Shown: positions 1-7,601 of the stretch, one piece after another
Numbering within the stretch: the first letter of the stretch is position 1
Layout of the letters: each line of letters opens with the position of its first letter
Assembly: GCA_031537795.1 (NCBI GenBank)
Contig: JAVKNF010000007.1
Span: 1-44,182, forward strand
Length of the DNA: 44,182 bases
Source of the DNA: JAVKNF01 sp031537795
GTDB lineage: Bacteria > Pseudomonadota > Alphaproteobacteria > Rickettsiales > Deianiraeaceae
Direction of reading: 5' to 3'
The notes under the pieces: model-generated
Seen by the model: the letters and a program-made list of their open reading frames with translations, nothing else
Database searches by the model: none
Told to the model about the DNA's origin: nothing
Made by a program: the position numbers and the translations under genes

Positions 1-116
1 TATATTATTTAAGATCAAGGTCAATTGGCAGAGGAGAAAAAATCAATCAACACACAGCTGAAAAACTTGAATCAATAGAAAAACTAGAAAATGACGAATG
101 TTTAACTTGTCAATAA
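1..116 (+). CDS. 3' end of an unknown gene (partial)
   Basis: Reading from base 3, an open frame runs from the window edge to a TAA at 114-116, giving about 37 residues. The tail is hydrophilic and charged and ends in ECLTCQ. Nothing in this fragment identifies a family. It could be chance open frame, although the composition (Lys, Glu, Arg) fits a real C-terminus. The next gene (140-448) faces it from the other strand. Confidence 0.35.
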   Translation, partial: YYLRSRSIGRGEKINQHTAEKLESIEKLENDECLTCQ

Positions 117-139
117 TCTAAAATTAAATAATATTGCAA

Positions 140-448
140 TTACAACGATCTATTGTTTTTTTTATTGTCTTCAGAGTCAACTTTCCCCTCTTTATTTGAA
201 AGTAGCAAAATTCCGAATTCTTTTATTGTAACTCTTTCTGATATTTGTAATACGTTTCCTAAGCTTTTAGAAATTGGGATATCTGGAAAAAATAAATCTT
301 CTGAAAATTGAGAAATTTCTCCTACGCTTTGAGAGATTGGAAATCTTTCATAATTAGAAGAATCAGAAATTTTTTCATTTTGAGATATATTAATTGATTT
401 TTTATTTTTTTGTTTCATTTTCAAAATTCTTAATTCACTAAGTTTCAT
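140..448 (-). CDS. Small hypothetical protein with a 21-residue internal repeat
   Basis: This is a 102-residue protein of unknown function with an ATG start. The first 30 residues are basic and hydrophilic. The middle contains two copies of a PISxSxGxxxQxSE pattern at about residues 37-50 and 58-71, spaced 21 residues apart, followed by a hydrophobic strand-like piece (about 74-84). There is no signal peptide or membrane helix. It lies downstream of the ftsH/ABC-like pair on the same strand, with a 90-nt gap, so it may have its own promoter. The duplication suggests a real gene rather than random open frame. Confidence 0.5.
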   Translation of the reverse strand: MKLSELRILKMKQKNKKSINISQNEKISDSSNYERFPISQSVGEISQFSEDLFFPDIPISKSLGNVLQISERVTIKEFGILLLSNKEGKVDSEDNKKNNRSL

Positions 449-538
449 ATTGAAATCTTTACATATAAATTATATATTATATACAAATTAAAATAAATTA
501 TAATCTATTAAATAATATTTATTTTTATTATTTTTAGA

Positions 539-1102
539 TTAAATCCAACCAATTAATATAATTATTCCATTTTGTTTGATCCTTGAGTCTATAATTGCTT
601 CGATTTTTATTCTATTTTCATAATTTAATATATCAATTAGTTTTTTATTTATCAACCAAATTGAGGCAGGGCAACTTAATAATTTAGTTAAATTTACTAA
701 ACATAAATCATCTTTTTCTAAATTTCTAATTAGAGCATCTTTAATCTTATTTATTTTAAAATAATCTATAGTAAAATTACTTAAATCTTCTCCTGACCAA
801 ATTTTAGAAAACATCTTGATATTCTCTTTTAAAGTTAAATTTTGCATTAAATTTATTTCTTTAATAAATAATGTATTTTTTTGTAAATAAAAAGATGCTT
901 TTCGATTTTTTTTAATTGATATTCCGTTTAATTTTATATCTCCAAAAAATTTAAAATTTAAACCAGATAATGCATCAAATAATAATTCTAGATTTTCAAA
1001 AGTTGTATTAATTGTATAAACTCCGCTTTGAAGAATATTTAGAGAGAAATTAAAATCTTCCTTTCCAAATTTATCAATATTTATGTTTAAATAAGTTTCC
1101 AC
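539..1102 (-). CDS. Degenerate ABC-transporter ATPase, CcmA-like
   Basis: The 187 residues follow the layout of CcmA, the ATPase of the cytochrome c haem exporter. There is an N-terminal strand and 'SLNIL-GVYTI' segment, a GDIKLNG strand after the P-loop position, an LTLKENI segment, and a C-terminal SIWLINKK ... GIIILIGWI matching the LWxLDEP ... GGIVxxTTH block of the family. The Walker A loop is replaced by TTFENLEL, the signature LSGGQ region is not recognisable, and Walker B Asp-Glu has become Asn-Lys. It therefore should not hydrolyse ATP in the usual way. The frame is intact and starts at GTG, 13 nt after the ftsH stop, so it is probably cotranscribed with ftsH. It is either a slowly decaying gene or a protein kept for a non-catalytic role. 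The family assignment is by eye and moderate. Confidence 0.55.
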   Translation of the reverse strand: METYLNINIDKFGKEDFNFSLNILQSGVYTINTTFENLELLFDALSGLNFKFFGDIKLNGISIKKNRKASFYLQKNTLFIKEINLMQNLTLKENIKMFSKIWSGEDLSNFTIDYFKINKIKDALIRNLEKDDLCLVNLTKLLSCPASIWLINKKLIDILNYENRIKIEAIIDSRIKQNGIIILIGWI

Positions 1103-1115
1103 AATTTATATTTAT

Positions 1116-3062
1116 TTATTCTTTGTCTTTCTTGACTCTTTTTTTAAAAACAGATTCCTTTATTATTTCACTTAGAATTCTTTCTTCTTCAAGTTTTCTT
1201 TGTTCGTTTATAGGTTTATTTTCTTTAATTAAAGAATTTATTTCATCTCCGCTTAAAGTTTCAAATTCCAATAAATTCTTTGCTAACTTATGTAAATCTT
1301 TAATATTGTCTTTCATTATTTTGTTACCTTTTTTATAGCAACGGTCTATAATTTCCTTGACTTCCTTATCGATTAAATCTGCTTTAGAATTGGAAACAAA
1401 AAATTTATCATCATTTTCTTGAGAATAACTTAACATTCCAATTTCATCACTTAAACCCCATTTTATGACCATATTTCTTGCAATTTTTGTTATTTGTTGA
1501 ATATCTGAAGATGCCCCGCTAGTTACTTTTTCTGCTCCAAAAATCATTTCTTCTGCAATTCTGCCGCCCATTGCAACAATTATGTCGGATTCAAGTTTTA
1601 TTTTAGTATTTGAGTATCTATCATCAGTTGGTAACCTCATAACAAAACCTAAAGCTCCACCTCTAGGAATTATTGTTGCTTTGTGTATAGGGTCGGTCTC
1701 CGGCAAGTGCAATGCCAATAAAGCATGCCCGCCCTCATGATATGCGGTTAATTCTTTTTCTTCTTGTTTCATAACAACAGATTTTCTTTCAGAGCCCATC
1801 ATAATTTTATCTTTTGCATCCTCCATTTCTTGCATCGTTACAATTTTTTTATTCCTTTTTGCAGCTAAAAGAGCACTTTCGTTTACTATGTTTGCTAGAT
1901 CAGCACCAGAAAACCCCGGAGTACTTCTTGCTATATTTCTTAAAATTACATCAGGAGAGGTTCTAATTTTTTTGCAATGCACTTGAAGAATTTTTGTTCT
2001 ACCTTCTATGTCGGGTAAGTTTACATAAATTTGCCTATCAAATCTTCCTGCTCTTAATAAAGCTTTATCTAAAACATCTATTCTATTTGTTGCAGCTAAA
2101 ACAACAATCCCAGAGTTTTCATTAAAGCCATCCATTTCAACTAAAAGCTGATTCAAAGTTTGTTCTCTTTCGTCGTTTCCACCTCCAGCTCCTGTTCCTC
2201 TGTGTCTTCCGACTGCATCAATTTCATCTATAAAAATTATACATGGGGCATTCATTTTTGCTTGAGCAAACATATCTCTTACTCTGCTGGCTCCAACTCC
2301 TACAAACATTTCAACAAAATCAGAACCAGAAATTGAAAAAAATGGAACTTCAGCCTCGCATGCTATTGCTTTTGCTAAAAGAGTTTTACCTGTACCAGGT
2401 TCTCCAACTAACATACAACCTTTTGGAATTCTTCCTCCAATTTCTTGGTATTTTATTGGGCTTTTTAAAAAATCTACAATCTCCACAAGATCTTCTTTCG
2501 CTTCGTCTATTCCTGCTACATCTTCAAATTTTATCTTTAAATCTTTTGGCATTATAGCTTTTGCTTTACTTTTGCCGAAACCAAAAGGATTCATTCCGTC
2601 CATAAAACCTCCACCAGCTCCCCCAAACCCAGTTTTATCTTTGTCATTTTTTTTTCTAAATAATGGATAGATAAATATATAGGAAAAAAACAAAACAGGA
2701 AGCATTGAAAGCAGCCAACCTATAAATCTTGCTAGTTTATCAATAAAGGTTAACTGACTTTCAGAAGAAAAGAAATCGAAATTGATTTTTCTATCTTTCA
2801 ATTTGTTTATCATTTCTATTGAATAAAAAACTGGTAAATTTGTTTTTATTTTTTTACCGTCCTCTTTTCTTATTTCAGCTCCATCGTTAAAGATTATAAC
2901 TTGATCTTTGCTATTTTCTTGAATTCCGTCTATTTCTTCAAAAAATTTACTAACTGGGATATTTTCAGGTGCTTTCAAATTTTCTGAAAACATAGTAAAA
3001 AATATATTAAAACTTATAAAAAGAATAATTCCAAGTAGTATATTTTTTCTCCCTTTTTTCAT
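1116..3062 (-). CDS. ftsH: ATP-dependent zinc metalloprotease FtsH
   Basis: FtsH is a membrane-anchored AAA+ protease that degrades misassembled membrane proteins and some regulators. The 648 residues are full length. There is a membrane helix at about 8-24, a periplasmic domain, a second helix near 112-133 and a Gly-rich linker. The AAA domain has Walker A GEPGTGKT (220-227), Walker B IFIDEID (276-282) and a second region of homology ending in RAGRFDR. The protease domain has the zinc motif HEGGH (442-446); most FtsH proteins read HEAGH, but the metal ligands are kept. The start is ATG at 3062-3060. It is transcribed divergently from the ligase-like gene at 3147 and probably leads an operon with the degenerate ABC protein. 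Confidence 0.97.
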   Translation of the reverse strand: MKKGRKNILLGIILFISFNIFFTMFSENLKAPENIPVSKFFEEIDGIQENSKDQVIIFNDGAEIRKEDGKKIKTNLPVFYSIEMINKLKDRKINFDFFSSESQLTFIDKLARFIGWLLSMLPVLFFSYIFIYPLFRKKNDKDKTGFGGAGGGFMDGMNPFGFGKSKAKAIMPKDLKIKFEDVAGIDEAKEDLVEIVDFLKSPIKYQEIGGRIPKGCMLVGEPGTGKTLLAKAIACEAEVPFFSISGSDFVEMFVGVGASRVRDMFAQAKMNAPCIIFIDEIDAVGRHRGTGAGGGNDEREQTLNQLLVEMDGFNENSGIVVLAATNRIDVLDKALLRAGRFDRQIYVNLPDIEGRTKILQVHCKKIRTSPDVILRNIARSTPGFSGADLANIVNESALLAAKRNKKIVTMQEMEDAKDKIMMGSERKSVVMKQEEKELTAYHEGGHALLALHLPETDPIHKATIIPRGGALGFVMRLPTDDRYSNTKIKLESDIIVAMGGRIAEEMIFGAEKVTSGASSDIQQITKIARNMVIKWGLSDEIGMLSYSQENDDKFFVSNSKADLIDKEVKEIIDRCYKKGNKIMKDNIKDLHKLAKNLLEFETLSGDEINSLIKENKPINEQRKLEEERILSEIIKESVFKKRVKKDKE

Positions 3063-3080
3063 ATTATTTTTTTTATTTCT

Positions 3081-3131
3081 AATAATCTAATTTTAAATTT
3101 ATATTGCAAGTAATTTTTTAAGTTCTAATAA
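3081..3131. promoter_or_regulatory. Divergent promoter region sharing a palindromic TTGCAA
   Basis: The 84-nt gap between ftsH and the ligase-like gene has a TTGCAA at 3104-3109, which reads the same on both strands. On the plus strand it is followed after 16 nt by TAATAA (3126-3131), 15 nt before the ATG at 3147. On the minus strand it is followed after 17 nt by ATTATT (3086-3081), ahead of ftsH. Both fit loose sigma-70 spacing, so one hexamer could serve as the -35 box for both genes. This is inference from spacing only. Confidence 0.35.
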
Positions 3132-3146
3132 AAAAATTAAATAGAA

Positions 3147-4370
3147 ATGTCGCTGAATGTGTTTGCGTTTATAATACCTTTGTTTGTCTTTCATAAAATA
3201 ATCATTATTTCTTTGTTCGTTATTTTTATTTCTTTTTATTATTTTTTTTACTTCAAAAAGTTCCTTATTTTAGATCTCAAAATTTTCTTTAATAAAAATA
3301 GACTGTTTTTATTTTTAATATTTTCTCTCTTTCTATCATTCTTTTTTGGTTTATATAATTTTAATTACGGCAATAAAGAAATTTATATACCTACTTTTCT
3401 TTATACAACTAATAAATTATTTGTTTTATTTGCTTTCTCCTATCTATTTTTGAACTTCTTGGAAAGAATTTTTACAGAAGAAAAATCCACCAAATTTATG
3501 AAATATTTATTTATAGGTTTTATTTTTGCTATGCCAATAATATTTATAGAATGGAAAACAAGTTTTATAATTCAGCGGATTTTTAAATTTAAAACTATAG
3601 GTTATTATAAGTTAAATGTCGGAATTGATTGTTATGCTGTTTTATCTTTTTTATTTTATTTATTTTTTAAAAATAAATCTCATAAAATAATGTCTTATAT
3701 TTCAATTTTAATAGGTTATTCTATTGTTTTATTAGGTATGAAATTTATTAAAACAAGTTATACTTCTTTATTTTTTCTCATTATTGCCACTATTCTTGAA
3801 ATTCTGCAAAATATATTAAAAAATAAGACTAGAATTTTAAATAGAGTGTTAGAATTTAGTTTGCAATTTCTTTTTTTATCACCTTTTCTATTTTATTTTA
3901 TTAATATAAATTGGTTATTTAATAATTTTAGATTTCTTTTTAAAGAAAGTTTAGTGCATAGAATTATAATTTGGCATGAATCTTCAAAGTTGTTTTTCAC
4001 AAAAATACCTATAATAAATATTATTTTTGGTTCTGGTCCTTATTCTTACAGATTTTTAACAGAGAAATTCCCTCAAATTGTTCATTATAATCTTGATTCT
4101 TTTGTATATCATCCTCATAATTTTGCACTTGAATTGCTTATGGAAGTTGGTTATTTTGGTTATTTTATTTTTGGAGTTCTTATTTTAAAATTGTTTAGAA
4201 ATCTTAAAGATTCTAATCATAAAATACTTTTAATCTCATTATTGATAATACCTTCAATCTCGCATTCAATTTGGTCTTCTTGGTTTCTTTATTTTACAGT
4301 TTTTACTCTTGCTGTTTATAAAATATCGTTAAAGGCTTCTGATTTTACTTTGAAAAATGAATACAGATAA
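3147..4370 (+). CDS. O-antigen ligase/polymerase-like membrane protein (WaaL/Wzy type)
   Basis: A 407-residue protein that is mostly hydrophobic helices, about ten or more by eye, with one larger soluble loop in the second half. The key signature is HPHNFALELLMEVGYFG at about residues 321-337, which matches the conserved H-x-HN-x-x-LE-x-x-x-E-x-G motif of the O-antigen ligase/polymerase family. These enzymes act at the periplasmic face of the inner membrane and join or extend lipid-linked sugar chains, in WaaL's case onto lipid A-core. A WecA-type initiating transferase lies at 39053, which supports an O-chain-like pathway. The last 14 nt overlap the next gene. Ligase and polymerase cannot be told apart from sequence alone. 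Confidence 0.7.
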   Translation: MSLNVFAFIIPLFVFHKIIIISLFVIFISFYYFFYFKKFLILDLKIFFNKNRLFLFLIFSLFLSFFFGLYNFNYGNKEIYIPTFLYTTNKLFVLFAFSYLFLNFLERIFTEEKSTKFMKYLFIGFIFAMPIIFIEWKTSFIIQRIFKFKTIGYYKLNVGIDCYAVLSFLFYLFFKNKSHKIMSYISILIGYSIVLLGMKFIKTSYTSLFFLIIATILEILQNILKNKTRILNRVLEFSLQFLFLSPFLFYFININWLFNNFRFLFKESLVHRIIIWHESSKLFFTKIPIINIIFGSGPYSYRFLTEKFPQIVHYNLDSFVYHPHNFALELLMEVGYFGYFIFGVLILKLFRNLKDSNHKILLISLLIIPSISHSIWSSWFLYFTVFTLAVYKISLKASDFTLKNEYR

Positions 4371-4662
4371 CATCAAGACAAATCTAGAGAATATTTCTGA
4401 AGATATATTAAAAATCAAATCAAAAATTAAAGAACAGAGTCTTCTTATTTTAGAAGATAAAGATAAAAAAAAACCAAACAAGAGTTCGAAAGTCTTCTTT
4501 ATTGATTTTACTTACAATACAGTCGCTTCTGTAATTATTTTTTTTACATTAAAGAGTAATTTTTCTATTTTCTCGAAAAATAACTTGATAATGGCTTTAC
4601 TTTTAATTATTTTAGTTATTTCAAGTTTGTATCTATCATTAAAAAAATATGCAATCAATTAA
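4357..4662 (+). CDS. Small membrane protein in the atpI position
   Basis: This 101-residue protein has a charged, probably coiled N-terminal half (about 1-48) and two predicted membrane helices (about 52-66 and 77-94). It sits immediately before atpB, where alphaproteobacteria usually carry atpI, a two-helix assembly/Mg-uptake factor of ATP synthase. It overlaps atpB by 14 nt and the upstream ligase-like gene by 14 nt, which suggests translational coupling. Sequence similarity to AtpI is not evident by eye, so the identity rests on position, length and topology. Confidence 0.5.
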   Translation: MNTDNIKTNLENISEDILKIKSKIKEQSLLILEDKDKKKPNKSSKVFFIDFTYNTVASVIIFFTLKSNFSIFSKNNLIMALLLIILVISSLYLSLKKYAIN

Positions 4663-5377
4663 TCCGATGCATCAGTTTGAAGTTAAAAAACTCTTTTCTG
4701 TTTCTTTTTTTGATTATTTTCATTTTTACATAACTAATGTTACTTTTGTTTTTAGTGCAGTTATAGGGACGATTTTTATAGCAGGTTTTTTATTTAAATA
4801 TAAAAAGAGAATTATGCCTAATAAATTCCAAGTTGCAATCGAAAATTTCATTGAATCCATTTATATTTTAATTGATGTTAATTTAGAGGGGCATGCTAAA
4901 AAGTTTTTAAATTACATATTTTCGATTTTTGTTTTTGTTCTGATTTTAAATTTATACGGATTAGCTCCTTTCAGTTTTGCTGTTACAAGTCATCTATCTG
5001 TTACAATTACAGTTGCTTTATTGGTTTTTATTTTAACATTATTCATTTTGATAAAAAGAAAGGGCGTTAAATTTCTTGGAGCATTCATTCCTCACGGGAC
5101 ACCTATTTTTATGGCTCCATTAATATTTATTCTGGAATTTTTTTCTTTCTTTATTAGACCGGTCAGTTTATCTGTTCGTTTAGCTTCAAATATGATAGCA
5201 GGACATGTTCTAGTTGAAATTATAGCAATTTTTGTTATTATGTTAAAATATTTAGGTTTTCTACCTTTTTTCTTTCTTTATTGTATAACTTTAATGGAAA
5301 TAGGTGTTTGTTTTTTGCAAGCTTATATTTTTACAATTTTTACCTGTGTTTATATTAATGAAGCTTATTCACACTAA
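4649..5377 (+). CDS. atpB: F0F1 ATP synthase subunit a
   Basis: Subunit a forms the proton half-channels next to the c-ring of ATP synthase. The 242 residues carry the family landmarks: NLYGLAPFSF in the middle and the late helix with RLASNMIAGH, whose Arg is the essential residue facing the c-ring, plus five to six membrane helices. The start ATG overlaps the previous gene by 14 nt. No atpE follows, although atpB-atpE-atpF is the usual order. Only 18 nt separate the atpB stop from an opposite-strand gene, so the F0 genes are split in this genome. A possible atpC lies alone at 38726. Confidence 0.93.
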   Translation: MQSINPMHQFEVKKLFSVSFFDYFHFYITNVTFVFSAVIGTIFIAGFLFKYKKRIMPNKFQVAIENFIESIYILIDVNLEGHAKKFLNYIFSIFVFVLILNLYGLAPFSFAVTSHLSVTITVALLVFILTLFILIKRKGVKFLGAFIPHGTPIFMAPLIFILEFFSFFIRPVSLSVRLASNMIAGHVLVEIIAIFVIMLKYLGFLPFFFLYCITLMEIGVCFLQAYIFTIFTCVYINEAYSH

Positions 5378-5395
5378 TATAAGAGAATTTAAGAA

Positions 5396-5497
5396 TTAAT
5401 TAGATTTTAGAATTAACTCTCCGTATCTAGCACAAGAAATTAAGAAAAACAGATTAAAAAGAAGAGAAATAATAATTGGCAATTTATGCTTTTTCAT
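5396..5497 (-). CDS. 33-residue lipoprotein, LptM (YifL)-like
   Basis: A short minus-strand ORF begins with ATG at 5497-5495 and ends in TAA at 5398-5396. It encodes a basic start (MKKHK), a hydrophobic core and a lipobox-like LISC, with the lipidated Cys at residue 22. The mature part is only 12 residues, starting CARYGELIL. This resembles the C-G-x-K-G-x-L-x-L-P start of LptM/YifL, the small lipoprotein that helps LptD-LptE mature in the outer membrane: the Cys, the Gly at +4 and the Leu at +6 and +8 match. It lies 14 nt after rpsJ on the same strand and may be cotranscribed. The length is below most gene-calling cut-offs. The lipoprotein call is fairly good; the LptM identity is a hypothesis. 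Confidence 0.55.
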   Translation of the reverse strand: MKKHKLPIIISLLFNLFFLISCARYGELILKSN

Positions 5498-5511
5498 TAA
5501 TTTTTAATTGA

Positions 5512-5838
5512 TTACTTTGCTTTTATTTTAATTCCTACAGAACTATTCAATTCAAGAGAACTTAATTTTTCAACAGTCTGCTTGTTGACATTTTTTATTA
5601 TTAATAAAGCTTTATGTGTAACGATATGGAATTTTTGCATATGTTTTTTGTGAATAAAAGGAGATCTTAACAAAGTTAAGGTTTTGCATTTTATAGGAAA
5701 CGAAACTATTCCACTTGGAACTGATCCTGATGCTGTAGCACAATCAGATATTTTATTAAAAGCTGAAGATAATTCTTCATAAGAAAAACTCTCAAATTTT
5801 ATTCTTAAAGTTATAGGTTTAGCAGATTCTTCCGGCAT
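5512..5838 (-). CDS. rpsJ: 30S ribosomal protein S10
   Basis: A 108-residue protein matching S10, a small-subunit head protein that also binds NusB in antitermination. The diagnostic central block is LRSPFIHKKHMQKFHIVTHK (about 57-76), equivalent to [20 protein letters not shown] in typical S10, followed by the QTVEKL..L segment and a short basic end. The start is ATG at 5838. S10 normally heads the S10 operon followed by rplC; here it is flanked by the small lipoprotein and, divergently, sodB, so it has left that operon. The sequence is clearly drifted at both ends. Confidence 0.88.
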   Translation of the reverse strand: MPEESAKPITLRIKFESFSYEELSSAFNKISDCATASGSVPSGIVSFPIKCKTLTLLRSPFIHKKHMQKFHIVTHKALLIIKNVNKQTVEKLSSLELNSSVGIKIKAK

Positions 5839-5897
5839 TTATCAGAACAAAATATCAGAAATAATTAATTGTCAAGAAATTATTTCACCTTGACTTT

Positions 5898-6566
5898 ATG
5901 AAATTTAAAATTAACTTATTTATTATTTCATTTATTATGTTTACTTTAGACCAATTACCTTACCAAAAAACAGCTCTAGAGCCTTATATTTCAAGTAGAA
6001 CATTGGACTTTCATTACGATAAGCATCATCAAGGTTATTGTAATAACTTAAATAAATTAATTACTGGAACAGAATTCGAAGGAAAAACAATTGAAGAGAT
6101 TATTCTTTCAACTTATCAAAATCAAGAAACAGTTGCAATTTATAATAACGCAGCTCAAGTATGGAATCATACATTTTATTGGAAATCATTAAAAAAAGGA
6201 ACTTCTTATGATGATGTTTCTGAAAAATTAAAATTTGAAATTATAAAAAAATATGGAAATGTTGATAATTTTTTAGAAGAATTAAAAAATAATGCCATAT
6301 CTCAATTTGGTTCTGGTTGGGCTTGGGTAGTTTGGAATAAGGGAAGAAACGGAGGTGAAATTGATATAATAAAAACAGCAAATGCTTTAAACCCTATGAA
6401 TTTAGGTTTAATACCTTTAATTACAATGGATGTTTGGGAGCATGCCTATTATTTGGATTATCAAAATAATAGAGCTTTATACATAGAAACCTTTTTAAAA
6501 ACTCTTTTAAATTGGGCTTTTTTAAATGAAAATTTTAATAAAGCAATAAAATCGGAAAATATATAA
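5898..6566 (+). CDS. sodB: Superoxide dismutase [Fe/Mn]
   Basis: This enzyme disproportionates superoxide. The family start LPYQKTALEPYIS, the HYDKHHQGY helix (first His ligand), NHTFYW (second His), the GSGWAWVV segment and DVWEHAYYLDYQN (Asp and His ligands) are all present. The frame starts 13 residues before the usual SodB N-terminus with a hydrophobic MKFKINLFIISFIMF stretch. Either translation begins at the internal ATG (5937, residue 14), or the protein has an export/anchor segment; I see no clean cleavage site. The protein is about 209 residues from the internal start, normal for the family. It is followed 5 nt later by nrdB. Confidence 0.93.
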   Translation: MKFKINLFIISFIMFTLDQLPYQKTALEPYISSRTLDFHYDKHHQGYCNNLNKLITGTEFEGKTIEEIILSTYQNQETVAIYNNAAQVWNHTFYWKSLKKGTSYDDVSEKLKFEIIKKYGNVDNFLEELKNNAISQFGSGWAWVVWNKGRNGGEIDIIKTANALNPMNLGLIPLITMDVWEHAYYLDYQNNRALYIETFLKTLLNWAFLNENFNKAIKSENI

Positions 6567-6571
6567 AACTT

Positions 6572-7564
6572 ATGTCAAGTAAAGTAACTTTATTGGAAGC
6601 AGATCCAAAACACCCTCAACCTTATAGGCCTTTGCTTTACCCTTGGGCTTATGAAGCTTGGAAACAGCAACAGCAAATGCATTGGTTGCCTGAAGAGGTT
6701 TCTATGTCTGACGATATAAATGATTGGAAGAATAAGTTAAATGATGGAGATAGATCTTTTTTAACAAACATCTTTAGGTTTTTTACCCAAGCAGATATTG
6801 ATGTTCATGATTGTTATTTAAGAAAATATTCTAGTGTCTTTAAACCAATTGAAGTTGGAATGATGTTGTCTGCTTTTGCAAATATGGAAACAATTCACAT
6901 TGAAGCCTATTCATTTTTAATTGAATCTTTGTCAATGCCGGATGATATTTATTTAGAATTTTTAAACTTCAAAGCTATGAAAGATAAACACGATTATCTT
7001 TCTAATTTTGATACAAAAAAGAAAGAAGGTATAGCTAAGACGTTAGCAATGTACGGTGCTTTTACTGAAGGTCTGCAATTATTTTCTAGTTTTGCACTTC
7101 TTTTAAATTATACAAGGCATGGTCTTATGAAGGGTATGGGACAGATTATTACTTGGTCATTTAGAGATGAAACTTTACATACTAAATCTATCATTAAATT
7201 GTTTAAAGAATTAATAATTGAACACCCTGAACTTTGGAACGAAGAGGTTAAATCTGAAATTTACAAAGCATGTGCGACAGTTGTTCATTTTGAAGATGCT
7301 TTTATTGATTTATGTTTTAGTTTGTCTGGAGAATCTATAAGAAATTTAAATAAAGAAGATGTAAGAAGGTACATTAGGTATTTAGCAGATAGAAGACTTA
7401 TGCAATTAGGTTTGAAAGAGATTTATATGATTGAAGCAAATCCACTTCCTTGGGTTGATGAGATTACTTCTAATGTAGAATTTGCAAATTTCTTTGAAGC
7501 AAGAGTAACTGAATATAGCAAAGCTGCAACAACTGGAACTTGGGACGACGCTTTTGAAGAATAG
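6572..7564 (+). CDS. nrdB: Ribonucleoside-diphosphate reductase small subunit (class Ia)
   Basis: NrdB holds the diiron-tyrosyl radical cofactor that starts ribonucleotide reduction by NrdA. The 330 residues contain METIHIEAYS, where Glu106 and His109 are iron ligands and Tyr113 sits at the radical position (the same E-x2-H-x3-Y spacing as E. coli R2). FTEGLQLF and RDETLHTKS further on supply the remaining iron ligands. The radical tyrosine supports class Ia. nrdA is not in the window. The gene lies 5 nt after sodB and is followed directly by the methyltransferase, so the restriction-modification genes may ride on this transcript. Confidence 0.95.
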   Translation: MSSKVTLLEADPKHPQPYRPLLYPWAYEAWKQQQQMHWLPEEVSMSDDINDWKNKLNDGDRSFLTNIFRFFTQADIDVHDCYLRKYSSVFKPIEVGMMLSAFANMETIHIEAYSFLIESLSMPDDIYLEFLNFKAMKDKHDYLSNFDTKKKEGIAKTLAMYGAFTEGLQLFSSFALLLNYTRHGLMKGMGQIITWSFRDETLHTKSIIKLFKELIIEHPELWNEEVKSEIYKACATVVHFEDAFIDLCFSLSGESIRNLNKEDVRRYIRYLADRRLMQLGLKEIYMIEANPLPWVDEITSNVEFANFFEARVTEYSKAATTGTWDDAFEE

Positions 7565-7601
7565 TTTTATTGAAATTATGCACAGCAAAGTTAAACATCA
7601 A

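Noticed and set aside
2243..2557. Plus-strand ORF inside ftsH, and similar antisense ORFs (for example 8302-8505, 9772-10144, 14994-15608)
   Set aside because: They are opposite-strand shadows of well-identified genes, with skewed compositions (such as Leu/Gln-rich) and no family features.
5849..5875. A promoter for rpsJ starting at the TTGACA on the minus strand (5875-5870)
   Set aside because: The -35 match is perfect but the best -10 (TATTTT, 5854-5849) is only 15 nt away, so I did not list it as a feature.
7554..7601. Longer N-terminus for the methyltransferase
   Set aside because: The frame begins at TTG within nrdB and the extra residues match nothing in the family; the ATG at 7602 gives the usual start just before motif I.
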